Shown piece after piece: positions 9,307-18,056 of a DNA stretch of 42,566 nt. A program made the position numbers and the translations under genes. Under the pieces are notes generated by a model. That model did no database searches and was not told the DNA's origin. It was given only the letters and a program-made list of their open reading frames with translations. Origin of the DNA: Bifidobacterium breve (GTDB lineage: Bacteria > Bacteroidota > Bacteroidia > Flavobacteriales > Flavobacteriaceae). Where the stretch lies: positions 1-42,566 of the forward strand of contig CALPIE020000006.1 in assembly GCA_943323545.2 (NCBI GenBank), in the 5' to 3' direction. How positions within the stretch are numbered: position 1 is the stretch's first letter; each line of letters opens with the position of its first letter.

Positions 9307-9813
9307 TTATTTGGTTTCTTTTTTAGACAATAATACAGTTCCAATCATGGCTACTAGCAACAATACAGAGGCAAATTCAAATGGCACCATATATTCGTTT
9401 AACAAAACATTTCCTAATTTTTTTATAGATTGGTAATCTTCACCCGATAAATCATATTCGCCCATGATGGTTTTAGAATTGATGAAAATAGTAATCATCA
9501 CAATACTCAAAATGCAAAACACAATAATGGCTCCCAATCGAGTAATTCGGGGTTTATGGACTTCATCTTCTTTGTTTAAATTCATCAACATAATGGTAAA
9601 TAAAAACAGAATCATAATCGCTCCCGAGTAGACGATGACGTGTACAATCGCTAAAAATTGCGCGTTGAACAACAAGTAATGTCCCGCAATCGAAAAGAAG
9701 CAAATCACCAAATAAATGGCACTGTGTATTGGGTTCTTACTATAGATTGTCAGAAACGCTGTCGACAAAGTGATAGTAGCTAAAATGTAAAATATAATCT
9801 GTACTGGTGACAT
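9307..9813 (-). CDS. nuoJ: NADH-quinone oxidoreductase subunit J
   Basis: A 168-residue membrane subunit with five predicted hydrophobic segments. The region [21 protein letters not shown] carries the pi-bulge helix motif of NuoJ/ND6. It belongs to the membrane arm near the quinone site. Its ATG overlaps the nuoI stop by one base, and its stop is one base before the nuoK ATG. Confidence 0.94.
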   Translation of the reverse strand: MSPVQIIFYILATITLSTAFLTIYSKNPIHSAIYLVICFFSIAGHYLLFNAQFLAIVHVIVYSGAIMILFLFTIMLMNLNKEDEVHKPRITRLGAIIVFCILSIVMITIFINSKTIMGEYDLSGEDYQSIKKLGNVLLNEYMVPFEFASVLLLVAMIGTVLLSKKETK

Positions 9814-10382
9814 TAGTTAGCGTTTTTGAGCTTGCCTTCTGCAAGGAGGTTGTTATTTTTAATAGCCATTTCTAACGGCATTACTAATTTATCTTTTCCG
9901 AAAATAAAATCTTCACGGTGGTAACTCGACGGAACCAATTCTTTGGAAATCGTCAAATAAATAGCATCTTTCGGACAAGCTTCTTCACACAATCCGCAGA
10001 AAATGCAACGCAACATATTGATTTCATAAATCGAAGCGTATTTTTCTTCGCGGTACAAATGCATTTCGTCTGGCTTTCTTTCGGCGGCAGTCATCGTGAT
10101 GGCTTCGGCCGGACACGATAAGGCGCATAATCCGCAAGCCGTACAGTTTTCACGTCCTTGTTCGTCGCGTTTTAACATGTGTTGTCCACGATACACCGGG
10201 CTGAATTCACGGGTTTGTTCCGGATAATGAATGGTTGCTTTTTTTCTGAAAAAGTGCTTAATCGTAATAAGTAATCCTTTTACGATGGCCACCAGATACA
10301 GGCGTTCGAAAAACGTCATTTCCTTATTAGAAACTTGTTTTTTTCTGCCTGATAGTGATATGGATTGAATGGATGCTGACAT
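9813..10382 (-). CDS. nuoI: NADH-quinone oxidoreductase subunit I, 2x[4Fe-4S]
   Basis: A 189-residue ferredoxin-like subunit. Two CxxCxxCxxxCP motifs are present: Cys80/83/86/90 (CTACGLCALSCP) and Cys126/129/132/136 (CIFCGLCEEACP), which bind clusters N6a and N6b that pass electrons toward the quinone site. An N-terminal amphipathic stretch (about 22-46) should anchor it to the membrane arm. It lies between nuoH (6 bases upstream) and nuoJ (overlap) in the operon. Confidence 0.96.
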   Translation of the reverse strand: MSASIQSISLSGRKKQVSNKEMTFFERLYLVAIVKGLLITIKHFFRKKATIHYPEQTREFSPVYRGQHMLKRDEQGRENCTACGLCALSCPAEAITMTAAERKPDEMHLYREEKYASIYEINMLRCIFCGLCEEACPKDAIYLTISKELVPSSYHREDFIFGKDKLVMPLEMAIKNNNLLAEGKLKNAN

Positions 10383-10388
10383 ATTTTT

Positions 10389-11420
10389 TTAATTAAAAGC
10401 TAATAAGCATATTCCTGTTATTATAATGTTGATAATCGAAAGCGGAATCAAAACTTTCCATCCCAAGTTCATCAATTGATCGTATCTAAATCTAGGTATC
10501 GTCCAACGAATCCACATGAAGAAGAAAATGAACCCACATATTTTGATAAACAAGACGATAATTCCCAACACATTGGCGATGTTAACACCCCAATTTTCAA
10601 CCGCCCAACTCATTCCAGGATAGTTGTAACCTCCAAAAAACAAAACCGCTAAAACCGTTGAGGATATAAACATATTCGCGTATTCAGCGAATAAATAGAA
10701 TCCCATTTTCATGGAAGAATATTCTGTATGATAGCCACCAATCAATTCACTTTCGCATTCCGCTAAGTCGAATGGTGTTCGGTTGGTTTCTGCAAAAGCG
10801 CAAATTAAAAAGATTAAAAACGAAACCGGTTGGTACAATACATTCCAGTGCCAACCTGCTTGTTGAATCGAAATTTCTTTTAAACTCAGGGTTCCTGTCA
10901 TCATCAATAAAGCGATTAGCGACAATCCCATTGCTACTTCATACGATACCATTTGAGAAGCGGCACGAACGGCTCCCATTAGTGAGAATTTGTTATTCGA
11001 TGCCCATCCACCAATCATAATTCCGTAAACGCCTAGTGAAACCACTCCTAAAATATATAATAAAGAAACGTCGATATCGGTAGCCTGGAGGTATATGTCT
11101 TTTCCAAACAAGTGTAATTTGTCTCCCCACGGAATCACCGCGCTGGTCATTAAAGCCGTGCTCATCGCAATGGCCGGACCCACAACAAATAAAAATTTAT
11201 TTGGGGTATTAGGAAAAAATTCTTCTTTAGCAAATAATTTCATTCCGTCTGCAAGCGGTTGTAATAACCCTCCCCAACCAGCACGATTCGGACCCACACG
11301 GTCTTGTAAATAAGCCGCAACTTTACGTTCTGCCCATGTAGAATACATTGCCATAATCATGGTAATGGCAAAAACCGTTATAATGATGACACTTTTTTCT
11401 ATGATAAATGCACTATCCAT
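10389..11420 (-). CDS. nuoH: NADH-quinone oxidoreductase subunit H
   Basis: A 343-residue polytopic subunit H, which forms the quinone-binding cavity at the junction with the peripheral arm. Diagnostic sequences: ERKVAAYLQDRVGPNRAGW near the N-terminus, PLADGMKLFAKEEFFP, and FAETNRTPFDLAECESELIGGYHTEY in the middle, with the acidic loop typical of NuoH/ND1. Its start overlaps the end of nuoG by 8 bases, supporting translational coupling. Confidence 0.97.
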   Translation of the reverse strand: MDSAFIIEKSVIIITVFAITMIMAMYSTWAERKVAAYLQDRVGPNRAGWGGLLQPLADGMKLFAKEEFFPNTPNKFLFVVGPAIAMSTALMTSAVIPWGDKLHLFGKDIYLQATDIDVSLLYILGVVSLGVYGIMIGGWASNNKFSLMGAVRAASQMVSYEVAMGLSLIALLMMTGTLSLKEISIQQAGWHWNVLYQPVSFLIFLICAFAETNRTPFDLAECESELIGGYHTEYSSMKMGFYLFAEYANMFISSTVLAVLFFGGYNYPGMSWAVENWGVNIANVLGIIVLFIKICGFIFFFMWIRWTIPRFRYDQLMNLGWKVLIPLSIINIIITGICLLAFN

Positions 11421-12468
11421 TTTTCTTTGAATTTAGAGGTGTACCATCTACTTTTTCGTTGTAATCTATTTCGGCCATACTGATTTTCTTACGGTCTATA
11501 TCACGTCCATCCAAAATTCCTTTTTCGGTTTCAATGATGACCTTGTCCAATTTTCTAGTATAGTTATTTTGATTGATTACTGAATCTTTTTCGAATTTAC
11601 GTGGACCTTCAATTGTCCAATCGCTTACTTCTTTTTTATCAAAACGACAGGTATTACAGATAAAATCTTCTACTTCGTGGTATTCGTCTTTACGAGCTGT
11701 TACTCTTTGAATTTCGTTTCCGAACATCCAAAGGGTTGTTTTTCCGCAACATCCCGGAGTTGTACATTCTCTGTGCGCATTGAATGGTTTGTTGAACCAC
11801 ACTCTCGATTTGAATCGGAAAGTCTTATCAGTCAAAGCACCAACAGGACAAACGTCAATCATGTTTCCAGAGAATTCATTGTCAATCGCCGCAGAAACGC
11901 ATGTTGAAATTTGAGAATGGTCGCCACGATTCAAAACACCGTGAACACGACCATCTGTTAATTGGTCGGCCACTTCCACACAACGTTGACATACAATGCA
12001 ACGGTTCATGTGCAGTTGAATTTTATCGCCAATATCTTCTGGTTCAAATACTCTTTTTTCTTCAATAAAACGTTGTTGTAATTTTCCGTGTTCAAAACTC
12101 AAATTCTGCAAATCACATTCACCTGCCTGGTCACAAACCGGACAATCCAATGGGTGGTTGATCAAAAGGAATTCGGTTACCGCATTTCTAGCTTCCTTCA
12201 CTCGGTCGGAGGATTTACTTGCGACTTCCATTCCGTCTTGACAACCCGTTACACAAGAGGCCATTAATTTTGGCATTGGTCTAGGGTCGGCTTCGCTTCC
12301 TTTGGTAACGTCCACTAAACAACAACGGCACTTTCCGCCGGTTCCTTTTAGTTTCGAATAATAACACATGGCTGGCGGAACGGATTCTCCACCAATCATA
12401 CGAGCAGCCTGCAGGATGGTTGTTCCTGGAGCTACTTCTATTTCTTGACCGTCTATGGTTACTTTCAT
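11413..12468 (-). CDS. nuoG: NADH-quinone oxidoreductase subunit G, short form
   Basis: A 351-residue NuoG that keeps only the iron-sulfur part. A [2Fe-2S] ferredoxin domain has Cys35, Cys47, Cys50 and Cys72. The His-Cys4 type motif has His105, Cys109, Cys112 and Cys118. A [4Fe-4S] motif has Cys157, Cys160, Cys163 and Cys207. The large C-terminal molybdopterin-oxidoreductase-like domain of E. coli NuoG (about 900 residues in total) is absent. This is not a visible truncation: the reading frame ends cleanly and overlaps nuoH. I believe this short form is usual in Bacteroidota. It carries electrons between NuoF/E and NuoI. Confidence 0.94.
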   Translation of the reverse strand: MKVTIDGQEIEVAPGTTILQAARMIGGESVPPAMCYYSKLKGTGGKCRCCLVDVTKGSEADPRPMPKLMASCVTGCQDGMEVASKSSDRVKEARNAVTEFLLINHPLDCPVCDQAGECDLQNLSFEHGKLQQRFIEEKRVFEPEDIGDKIQLHMNRCIVCQRCVEVADQLTDGRVHGVLNRGDHSQISTCVSAAIDNEFSGNMIDVCPVGALTDKTFRFKSRVWFNKPFNAHRECTTPGCCGKTTLWMFGNEIQRVTARKDEYHEVEDFICNTCRFDKKEVSDWTIEGPRKFEKDSVINQNNYTRKLDKVIIETEKGILDGRDIDRKKISMAEIDYNEKVDGTPLNSKKNG

Positions 12469-12487
12469 ATGGATGAAATTCTATTCT

Positions 12488-13855
12488 TTATATTTCTTGC
12501 TTTGCTACTAAATGCTTTACTTTTTCAAAAGGCTCATTAACAAAGTGATCTCTATTTTTTATTTTTTCCGGGAAACGGATGTGGTATTCAAACTCGTCTT
12601 TAAAGTGACGGATTGCGGCAGCCACTGGCCAAGCAGCAGCATCACCCAAAGGACAAATGGTGTTTCCTTCAATTTTTGCCTGAATGCTCCACAACAATTC
12701 GATGTCTTCTTCGCGACCGTGACCGTTTTCGATTCTATGCAATACTTTTTCTAACCAGCCTGTTCCTTCACGACAAGGCGTACATTGACCACAACTTTCA
12801 TGGTGGTAGAATCGTGAGAAATTCCAGGTGTTACGAACGATACATGCTCGATCGTCATAAACAATAAATCCACCGGAACCTAACATAGAACCTGTTGCGA
12901 ATCCACCGTCTGCCAAACTTTCGTACGACATCAAACGGTCTTCTCCTGCAGCGGTTTTGTATATTAAATGCGCTGGTAAAATTGGCACCGAACTTCCTCC
13001 TGGCACTAAGGCTTTTAATGGTCGGTCGGTTTGCATTCCACCACAATATTCATCCGAATTCATGAATTCGTATACCGATAATCCCAAATCGATTTCGAAA
13101 ACCCCTTGATTTTTTATATTTCCGGAAGCTGAAATTAATTTTGTTCCTGTTGAACGTCCGATTCCAATCGCTGCATAATCAGCACCCGAATTGTTTACAA
13201 TCCATGGCACAGCCGCAATCGTTTCAACGTTATTCACCACCGTTGGATTCGCCCAAAGTCCGGAAACTGCAGGGAATGGCGGTTTGATTCTCGGATTTCC
13301 ACGTTTGCCTTCCAAACTTTCGATTAAAGCCGTTTCTTCTCCACAGATGTAAGCTCCTCCTCCAATTTGAACGTACAGTTCCAAATCGTAACCCGAACCC
13401 AATATATTTTTACCCAACCAACCGGCAGCTTTTGCTTCGGCGATGGCTCTTTCTAAAATTTTGTAAACCCACATGTATTCGCCACGAATATAGATGTAGG
13501 ATAAGTTGGCACCCAAGGCATAACTTGAAGTAATCATTCCTTCGATTAGCAAGTGAGGAATGTACTCCATCAGATATCGGTCTTTAAAAGTCCCCGGTTC
13601 AGATTCGTCGGCATTGCACACCAAATGTCTTGGTTTTCCTGATTTCTTGTCGATAAAACTCCATTTCATTCCGGCAGGGAAACCCGCACCACCACGACCG
13701 CGAAGTCCCGAAGTTTTTACTTCTTCTACAACCTCATCAGGAGTCATTTTTTTTAGGGCTTTTTCCACCGATGCGTAACCGCCTTCTTTGCGGTATACTT
13801 CGTAGGTTTTAATACCCGGAACATTGATTTTGTCTAATAATATTTTTCTTCCCAT
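12488..13855 (-). CDS. nuoF: NADH-quinone oxidoreductase subunit F (NADH/FMN)
   Basis: A 455-residue NADH dehydrogenase subunit. The glycine-rich NADH/FMN site GRGGAGFPAGMKW is at about 53-65, the FMN-contacting CNADESEPGTFKDR at 80-93, and GGGAYICGEETAL at about 165-176. The N3 [4Fe-4S] ligands are Cys355, Cys358, Cys361 and Cys401. It oxidises NADH and hands electrons to the NuoG clusters. It lies 4 bases downstream of nuoE and 19 bases upstream of nuoG. Confidence 0.97.
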   Translation of the reverse strand: MGRKILLDKINVPGIKTYEVYRKEGGYASVEKALKKMTPDEVVEEVKTSGLRGRGGAGFPAGMKWSFIDKKSGKPRHLVCNADESEPGTFKDRYLMEYIPHLLIEGMITSSYALGANLSYIYIRGEYMWVYKILERAIAEAKAAGWLGKNILGSGYDLELYVQIGGGAYICGEETALIESLEGKRGNPRIKPPFPAVSGLWANPTVVNNVETIAAVPWIVNNSGADYAAIGIGRSTGTKLISASGNIKNQGVFEIDLGLSVYEFMNSDEYCGGMQTDRPLKALVPGGSSVPILPAHLIYKTAAGEDRLMSYESLADGGFATGSMLGSGGFIVYDDRACIVRNTWNFSRFYHHESCGQCTPCREGTGWLEKVLHRIENGHGREEDIELLWSIQAKIEGNTICPLGDAAAWPVAAAIRHFKDEFEYHIRFPEKIKNRDHFVNEPFEKVKHLVAKQEI

Positions 13856-13859
13856 TATA

Positions 13860-14390
13860 TTATTTATCGTGTAAAGTGATTTTTCCGTCTTTGCAATCGG
13901 TAATTAATTGGTCGATTTTTGCTTCTGTTAAATGTTCCTGAAAGAAATCACCCAACTGCATCATGGGTGCATAACCACAAGCACCAAGACATTCAACGCC
14001 ACGGATTTCAAAAAGTCCGTCTACTGTTGGTTCACCTACTTTAACCCCTAATTTGTTACACGTGTAATCCATCAAATCTTCTAAACCGTTTTGACAACAA
14101 GGTGAAGTTTGACAGAATTCGAACATGTATTTTCCGATAGGTCTTTGATTATACATCGTATAAAATGTAACGACTTCATAGACTTCAATAGGTTGTATTT
14201 CTAAAATCTCGGCTACTTTGTTTTGCAATTCAATACTTAACCAATTGTCATGTGCATCCTGAACTTCATGCAAAACCGGCAACAATGCTGATTTCTTTTT
14301 GTCTGCAGGATAATGACTGATTAACTCATTGATGCGATCCGTCAAAGCAGGCGTTATGTTTATTTCTTGTTTTATGTGTGATCTTTCCAT
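13860..14390 (-). CDS. nuoE: NADH-quinone oxidoreductase subunit E, [2Fe-2S]
   Basis: A 176-residue thioredoxin-fold subunit of the NADH-oxidising module. The N1a cluster ligands are Cys93, Cys98, Cys134 and Cys138 (CQTSPC and CLGAC). The N-terminal helical region includes LLPVLHEVQDAHDNWLS, typical of the family. It binds NuoF. A 195-base gap containing repeats separates it from nuoD, an unusually wide space inside this otherwise compact operon. Confidence 0.96.
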   Translation of the reverse strand: MERSHIKQEINITPALTDRINELISHYPADKKKSALLPVLHEVQDAHDNWLSIELQNKVAEILEIQPIEVYEVVTFYTMYNQRPIGKYMFEFCQTSPCCQNGLEDLMDYTCNKLGVKVGEPTVDGLFEIRGVECLGACGYAPMMQLGDFFQEHLTEAKIDQLITDCKDGKITLHDK

Positions 14391-14585
14391 TCTATATTTT
14401 AGATTTTAGATTTAGGATTTAGGATTTAAAAACGTATACATTGTGAATGCGTTTTTCCTAATAATACCAAAAATCTATATTCTTTGTCTTAAATCTATAT
14501 TTATTGCGCTGCGCTCCATACAATTCGGCTACGCCTCGGGTCTTTTTTCTAAAATCCTAAATCTCAATTCCTAAATCTTAAATGG
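14391..14585. repeat. nuoD-nuoE spacer: TAGATTTAGGATTT runs and a REP-like unit
   Basis: This 195-base gap holds TTTAGATTTAGGATTT runs near 14397-14430 and their inverted counterparts near 14556-14582, with the REP-like unit (14506-14541, core CAATTCGGCTACGCCTCGGG) between them. The flanking runs being in opposite orientation means the gap can fold as one large stem. No open frame or promoter of its own was recognised. Confidence 0.6.
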
Positions 14586-15821
14586 TTACGCGTCTAATTC
14601 GCCGGCAATTACATTCAAACTTGATAATATTACGATTGCGTCAGATAACATTGCCCCTTTTATCATTTCAGGATAAGCTTGATAATAGATAAAACAAGGT
14701 CTTCTAAAATGCAAGCGGTACGGCGTTCTGCTTCCGTCGGTAACTAAATAAAATCCCAATTCTCCATTTCCACCTTCTACCGCGTGGTAGACTTCAGCGA
14801 CCGGAACAGGCACTTCACCCATCACAATTTTGAAATGATAGATTAGGCTTTCCATGTTGTTATAAACGTCTTCTTTTGGTGGCAAGTAATAATCGGGAAC
14901 ATCAGCGTGGTATGGTCCTTCCGGCATTTTTTCCAACGCTTGGCGGATGATGCTTAAACTTTCCCAAACTTCGGCATTACGAACGCAAAAACGGTCGTAG
15001 GTATCTCCCGATTTTCCAACTGGAACGATGAAATCAAAATCTTCGTAAGACGAATAAGGCTCGGCGACACGAACGTCGTAATCAATTCCGGCAGCACGCA
15101 AATTCGGACCCGTAAATCCGTAGGACATCGCTTTTTCGGCAGATATTGGTCCAACGTTTACCGTTCTATCGATAAAAATTCTATTTCTTTCAAAAAGGTT
15201 TTCGAATTCTTTCCACGCTGGCGGAAATTCCTCCAAAAATTTATTCAATAATTCAAAAGCTTTTGGTGTAAAGTCTCTTTCAAAACCACCAATTCTTCCC
15301 ATATTGGTTGTTAAACGGGCACCACAAATTTCTTCGTAGATTTCGTATACTTTTTCTCGGAATTGAAATACGTAAAGGAAACCAGTATAGGCTCCAGTAT
15401 CAACTCCAAGAATCGAATTACAAATCAAGTGATCGGTAATACGAGCCAACTCCATTACAATCACTCTTAAATATTGAGCACGTTTTGGCACTTCAATATT
15501 TAATAATTTTTCTAATGTCATCCACCATCCCAAATTATTAATCGGTGATGAACAATAGTTCATACGGTCGGTTAATGGCGTAATTTGGTAAAACGGACGG
15601 TTTTCGGCAATTTTTTCGAAGGCGCGGTGAATGTAACCAATGGTAGGTTCGGCATCTAAAATGCGTTCCCCATCCATCAAAAGAATATTTTGAAAAATTC
15701 CGTGGGTCGCGGGATGCGTTGGCCCTAAGTTCAGGATAGAATACTCGCTGCCATCTTCATTGAGTTGGTCTTTTATTATTTTAGCATAACGATGCTCTGG
15801 TGGTAATAATAGTTCTGACAT
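14586..15821 (-). CDS. nuoD: NADH-quinone oxidoreductase subunit D
   Basis: A 411-residue 49-kDa-type subunit related to the large subunit of NiFe hydrogenases but lacking the metal-binding cysteines. NLGPTHPATHG near 31-41 is the loop that contacts quinone, and IGYIHRAFEKIAENR and RTPYRLHFRRPCF are family signatures. It is separate from NuoC here (not an E. coli-type NuoCD fusion). It starts 16 bases after the nuoC stop. Confidence 0.97.
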   Translation of the reverse strand: MSELLLPPEHRYAKIIKDQLNEDGSEYSILNLGPTHPATHGIFQNILLMDGERILDAEPTIGYIHRAFEKIAENRPFYQITPLTDRMNYCSSPINNLGWWMTLEKLLNIEVPKRAQYLRVIVMELARITDHLICNSILGVDTGAYTGFLYVFQFREKVYEIYEEICGARLTTNMGRIGGFERDFTPKAFELLNKFLEEFPPAWKEFENLFERNRIFIDRTVNVGPISAEKAMSYGFTGPNLRAAGIDYDVRVAEPYSSYEDFDFIVPVGKSGDTYDRFCVRNAEVWESLSIIRQALEKMPEGPYHADVPDYYLPPKEDVYNNMESLIYHFKIVMGEVPVPVAEVYHAVEGGNGELGFYLVTDGSRTPYRLHFRRPCFIYYQAYPEMIKGAMLSDAIVILSSLNVIAGELDA

Positions 15822-15837
15822 TTATAGAATGTGAAAA

Positions 15838-16371
15838 TTATATTGAGTGTTGACTATTCATTGCTGTTCTTCCGAAGAAACGGTCGTCTTTGTCGGTTCG
15901 TCCGCTGTCTTCCATTGGGAATTCTTTCCGCATTGGGAAAGATACCATTTCATCCATATTTAAAATTCGTTTCAATTGTGGATGTCCTATAAAATTGATT
16001 CCGTAAAAATCATAGGTTTCTCTTTCCATCCAATTGGCAGAAAGGAATAAATTACTTGCGGTTTTTACTTCCGGGTTTTCGCCGTTTAAATAGGTTTTGA
16101 TTTTAATTCTTGTATTTTCAACCCAATTGTGCATATGGTAAACCACTGCGAATTGATGGTTGACATCATTATCTGGGTAATGGATTCCGCATAAATCGGT
16201 TAAAAAATGAAAGTTTAAATCAGCATCTTCTTTTAAAAATCGAATTACATCGTGAATTTTATCAGAAGAAGCTTCGAAAGAAAAAATACCCTGTTGTGTT
16301 TGAAAATCCAATACGTTTGAACCAAATTTCTGAGCTATTTTTTCTTGTATGGTTGCAGTTTCTAATGCCAT
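15838..16371 (-). CDS. nuoC: NADH-quinone oxidoreductase subunit C
   Basis: A 177-residue 30-kDa-type subunit of the peripheral arm. The signature is near the C-terminus: ANWMERETYDFYGINFIGHPQLKRIL followed by FPMRKEFP, which packs against NuoD. The C-terminal tail is short. It follows nuoB by 2 bases. Confidence 0.96.
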   Translation of the reverse strand: MALETATIQEKIAQKFGSNVLDFQTQQGIFSFEASSDKIHDVIRFLKEDADLNFHFLTDLCGIHYPDNDVNHQFAVVYHMHNWVENTRIKIKTYLNGENPEVKTASNLFLSANWMERETYDFYGINFIGHPQLKRILNMDEMVSFPMRKEFPMEDSGRTDKDDRFFGRTAMNSQHSI

Positions 16372-16373
16372 TT

Positions 16374-16916
16374 TTATAGGTTGTAAGAAGCTAATAATTC
16401 TTTATATTCTGGTGAGTTTCTTCGTCGAACTGATTCGTTTCGTACTAACTCTTGCAATTGCATTACGCCATCAACAATTTGTTCTGGTCTTGGGGGACAA
16501 CCTGGAACGTAAACATCAACTGGAATAACTTTATCAATTCCTTGTAAGACAGAATAGGTATCAAAAATTCCTCCTGACGAAGCACAAGCTCCAACAGCAA
16601 TTACCCAACGTGGTTCTGACATTTGTTCATATACTTGGCGAAGAATAGGTGCCATTTTTTTAGAAATAGTTCCCATTACCATTAACATATCCGCTTGACG
16701 GGGAGAAAAACTCACACGTTCAGAGCCGAAACGGGCCAAATCGTAATGCGATGCCATAGTGGCCATGAATTCAATTCCACAACATGAAGTCGCGAATGGC
16801 AATGGCCAAAGTGAATTAGCACGGGCCATTCCTACAACATCATTTAGTTTTGTTGCAAAATAACCTTCTCCTGAAACTCCTTCTGGCGGAGGAACCAATT
16901 TTGTTCTTGTACTCAT
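16374..16916 (-). CDS. nuoB: NADH-quinone oxidoreductase subunit B, N2 cluster
   Basis: A 180-residue PSST-type subunit. The N2 [4Fe-4S] ligands are Cys45-Cys46 (TSCCGIEFMA), Cys111 (VGACASSGG) and Cys140 (VPGCPPRPE). It donates electrons to quinone together with NuoD and NuoH. It ends 2 bases before nuoC. Upstream there is a 154-base gap to nuoA with repeats. Confidence 0.97.
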   Translation of the reverse strand: MSTRTKLVPPPEGVSGEGYFATKLNDVVGMARANSLWPLPFATSCCGIEFMATMASHYDLARFGSERVSFSPRQADMLMVMGTISKKMAPILRQVYEQMSEPRWVIAVGACASSGGIFDTYSVLQGIDKVIPVDVYVPGCPPRPEQIVDGVMQLQELVRNESVRRRNSPEYKELLASYNL

Positions 16917-17070
16917 TTTTAAATTTTAGATTTTACTCCGCTACGCTCCATACAGTTCGGCTGCGCCTCGGGTTGGATTTTAGATTTAGGATTTACCTAA
17001 AACCAAATCTGTCTTTAAAATATTATTAATTTTGAAAATCCTTAATCCTAATTCTCAATATCCTGAATTA
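16917..17070. repeat. nuoA-nuoB spacer: REP-like unit and TTTAGGATTT runs
   Basis: The gap holds a REP-like unit at 16937-16973 (core CAGTTCGGCTGCGCCTCGGG), flanked by TTTTAGATTT/TTTAGGATTT runs on its left and right and AATCCTTAATCCTAATTC runs near 17037-17062. It has the same architecture as the nuoD-nuoE spacer. Confidence 0.6.
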
Positions 17071-17436
17071 TTATTCCCATTCTAGTGCTTTCTTCTTAAT
17101 AATGTAAAAGAAACCAACTAAAAGTAACAACATGAAAATGACCATTTTTACCATTCCGTCTACTCCAAGTTCTTTGAAGTTGATTGCCCAAGGATATAGG
17201 AAAATAACTTCGACATCGAAAAGGACAAAAAGAATGGCTACTAAAAAATATTTTACGGAGAATGGAATACGAGCATTACCTACAGATTCGATTCCACACT
17301 CGAAATTTTTATCTTTATTTACAGAACTTCTTTTCGGACCTAATTTTCCGGAAATGATTATGGTTCCCACAACAAAACCTACGGCTAAAAATAGCTGCAT
17401 TAGTATTGGAAAATAATTTATTTGAGTTGTATTCAT
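17071..17436 (-). CDS. nuoA: NADH-quinone oxidoreductase subunit A
   Basis: A 121-residue subunit with three membrane helices, the normal size. The family loop KNFECGIESVGNARIPFSVKYFL is present between helices 1 and 2, with the conserved Cys next to the quinone site, and the second helix contains FDVEVIFLYPWA. The start chosen is the ATG at 17436 (MNTTQINYF). The frame is open 16 codons upstream, but those codons fall in the leader, close to the promoter. It is the first gene of the nuo operon. Confidence 0.95.
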   Translation of the reverse strand: MNTTQINYFPILMQLFLAVGFVVGTIIISGKLGPKRSSVNKDKNFECGIESVGNARIPFSVKYFLVAILFVLFDVEVIFLYPWAINFKELGVDGMVKMVIFMLLLLVGFFYIIKKKALEWE

Positions 17437-17468
17437 GGAACAATTATAAGTAGTTATAAAAATTAGCG

Positions 17469-17499
17469 CAAATATACATAGCAATATCTAATTAACAAA
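17469..17499 (-). promoter_or_regulatory. Promoter of the nuo operon
   Basis: On the minus strand TTTG (17499-17496), 19 bases, TATATTTG (17476-17469): an exact fit to the Bacteroidota -33/-7 promoter pattern. It predicts a start of transcription about 25-30 bases before the nuoA ATG. It is the only good match upstream of the 13-kb nuoA-N cluster. Confidence 0.75.
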
Positions 17500-17574
17500 A
17501 ATAGAGTCATAAACGTTTGTTGTTTATATCTTAAAATCAGCTATTTAAAATAATTCTAAATAAAGGTGGTAAAC

Positions 17575-17601
17575 AAAAAAAAGTCCCGATTTTATCGGGA
17601 C
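17575..17601 (-). terminator. Rho-independent terminator of the cold-shock gene
   Basis: The arms 17583-17590 and 17594-17601 (GTCCCGAT/ATCGGGAC) are perfect with a 3-base loop. On the minus strand a run of eight T follows (17582-17575). It lies 37 bases after the stop of the cold-shock gene and upstream of the nuo promoter. Confidence 0.88.
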
Positions 17602-17637
17602 GTTTAGATTTTCTAGGTAATCAAAAATTAATTTATA

Positions 17638-17838
17638 TTATTCTTCGATAACTACTACTTGAGCAGCTACTTTACCTTTTCTTCCTTCTTCTTCTTCGTA
17701 AGAAACTTTATCACCTTCATTAAGTGATTCAGCCTTAATACCTGTTGCGTGAACGAAAATGTCTTTTCCATTTTCATCATCTGTAATGAATCCGTAACCT
17801 TTAGACTCATTGAAAAATTTAACTGTACCTGTGCGCAT
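17638..17838 (-). CDS. Cold-shock domain protein (CspA family)
   Basis: A 66-residue single cold-shock domain that binds single-stranded RNA/DNA and melts RNA structure. RNP1 is KGYGFI and RNP2 is DIFVH. The C-terminal end is acidic with a Lys/Arg patch (EEEEGRKGKVAAQ). The start is the ATG at 17838 (MRTGTVKFF), the usual N-terminus of these proteins; the upstream extension of 10 codons lies in the leader. It is monocistronic, with its own promoter and terminator. The predicted leader is only about 20-25 bases, so it lacks the long cold-responsive leader of E. coli cspA. Confidence 0.94.
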   Translation of the reverse strand: MRTGTVKFFNESKGYGFITDDENGKDIFVHATGIKAESLNEGDKVSYEEEEGRKGKVAAQVVVIEE

Positions 17839-17865
17839 TTTGTAATGTAAAAAATTAATAATGGT

Positions 17866-17895
17866 CAAAGATATACTTATTTCTTACATAGCAAA
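17866..17895 (-). promoter_or_regulatory. Promoter of the cold-shock gene
   Basis: On the minus strand TTTG (17895-17892), 18 bases, TATCTTTG (17873-17866). This matches the Bacteroidota pattern and is placed 28 bases before the ATG. Confidence 0.7.
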
Positions 17896-18056
17896 CAAAA
17901 ATCAAATAAAAAGTTAAAATTATTTTTTAGATTTTTTATTATAAACAAATGATTTTCAGATTACTATTTAAATTATCTTGAAAACGAGAATAATATAAGC
18001 TACAATTTTTATAATTTTAAATAATTGTATCTTAAATAGTTGTGAATTTGATAAAA

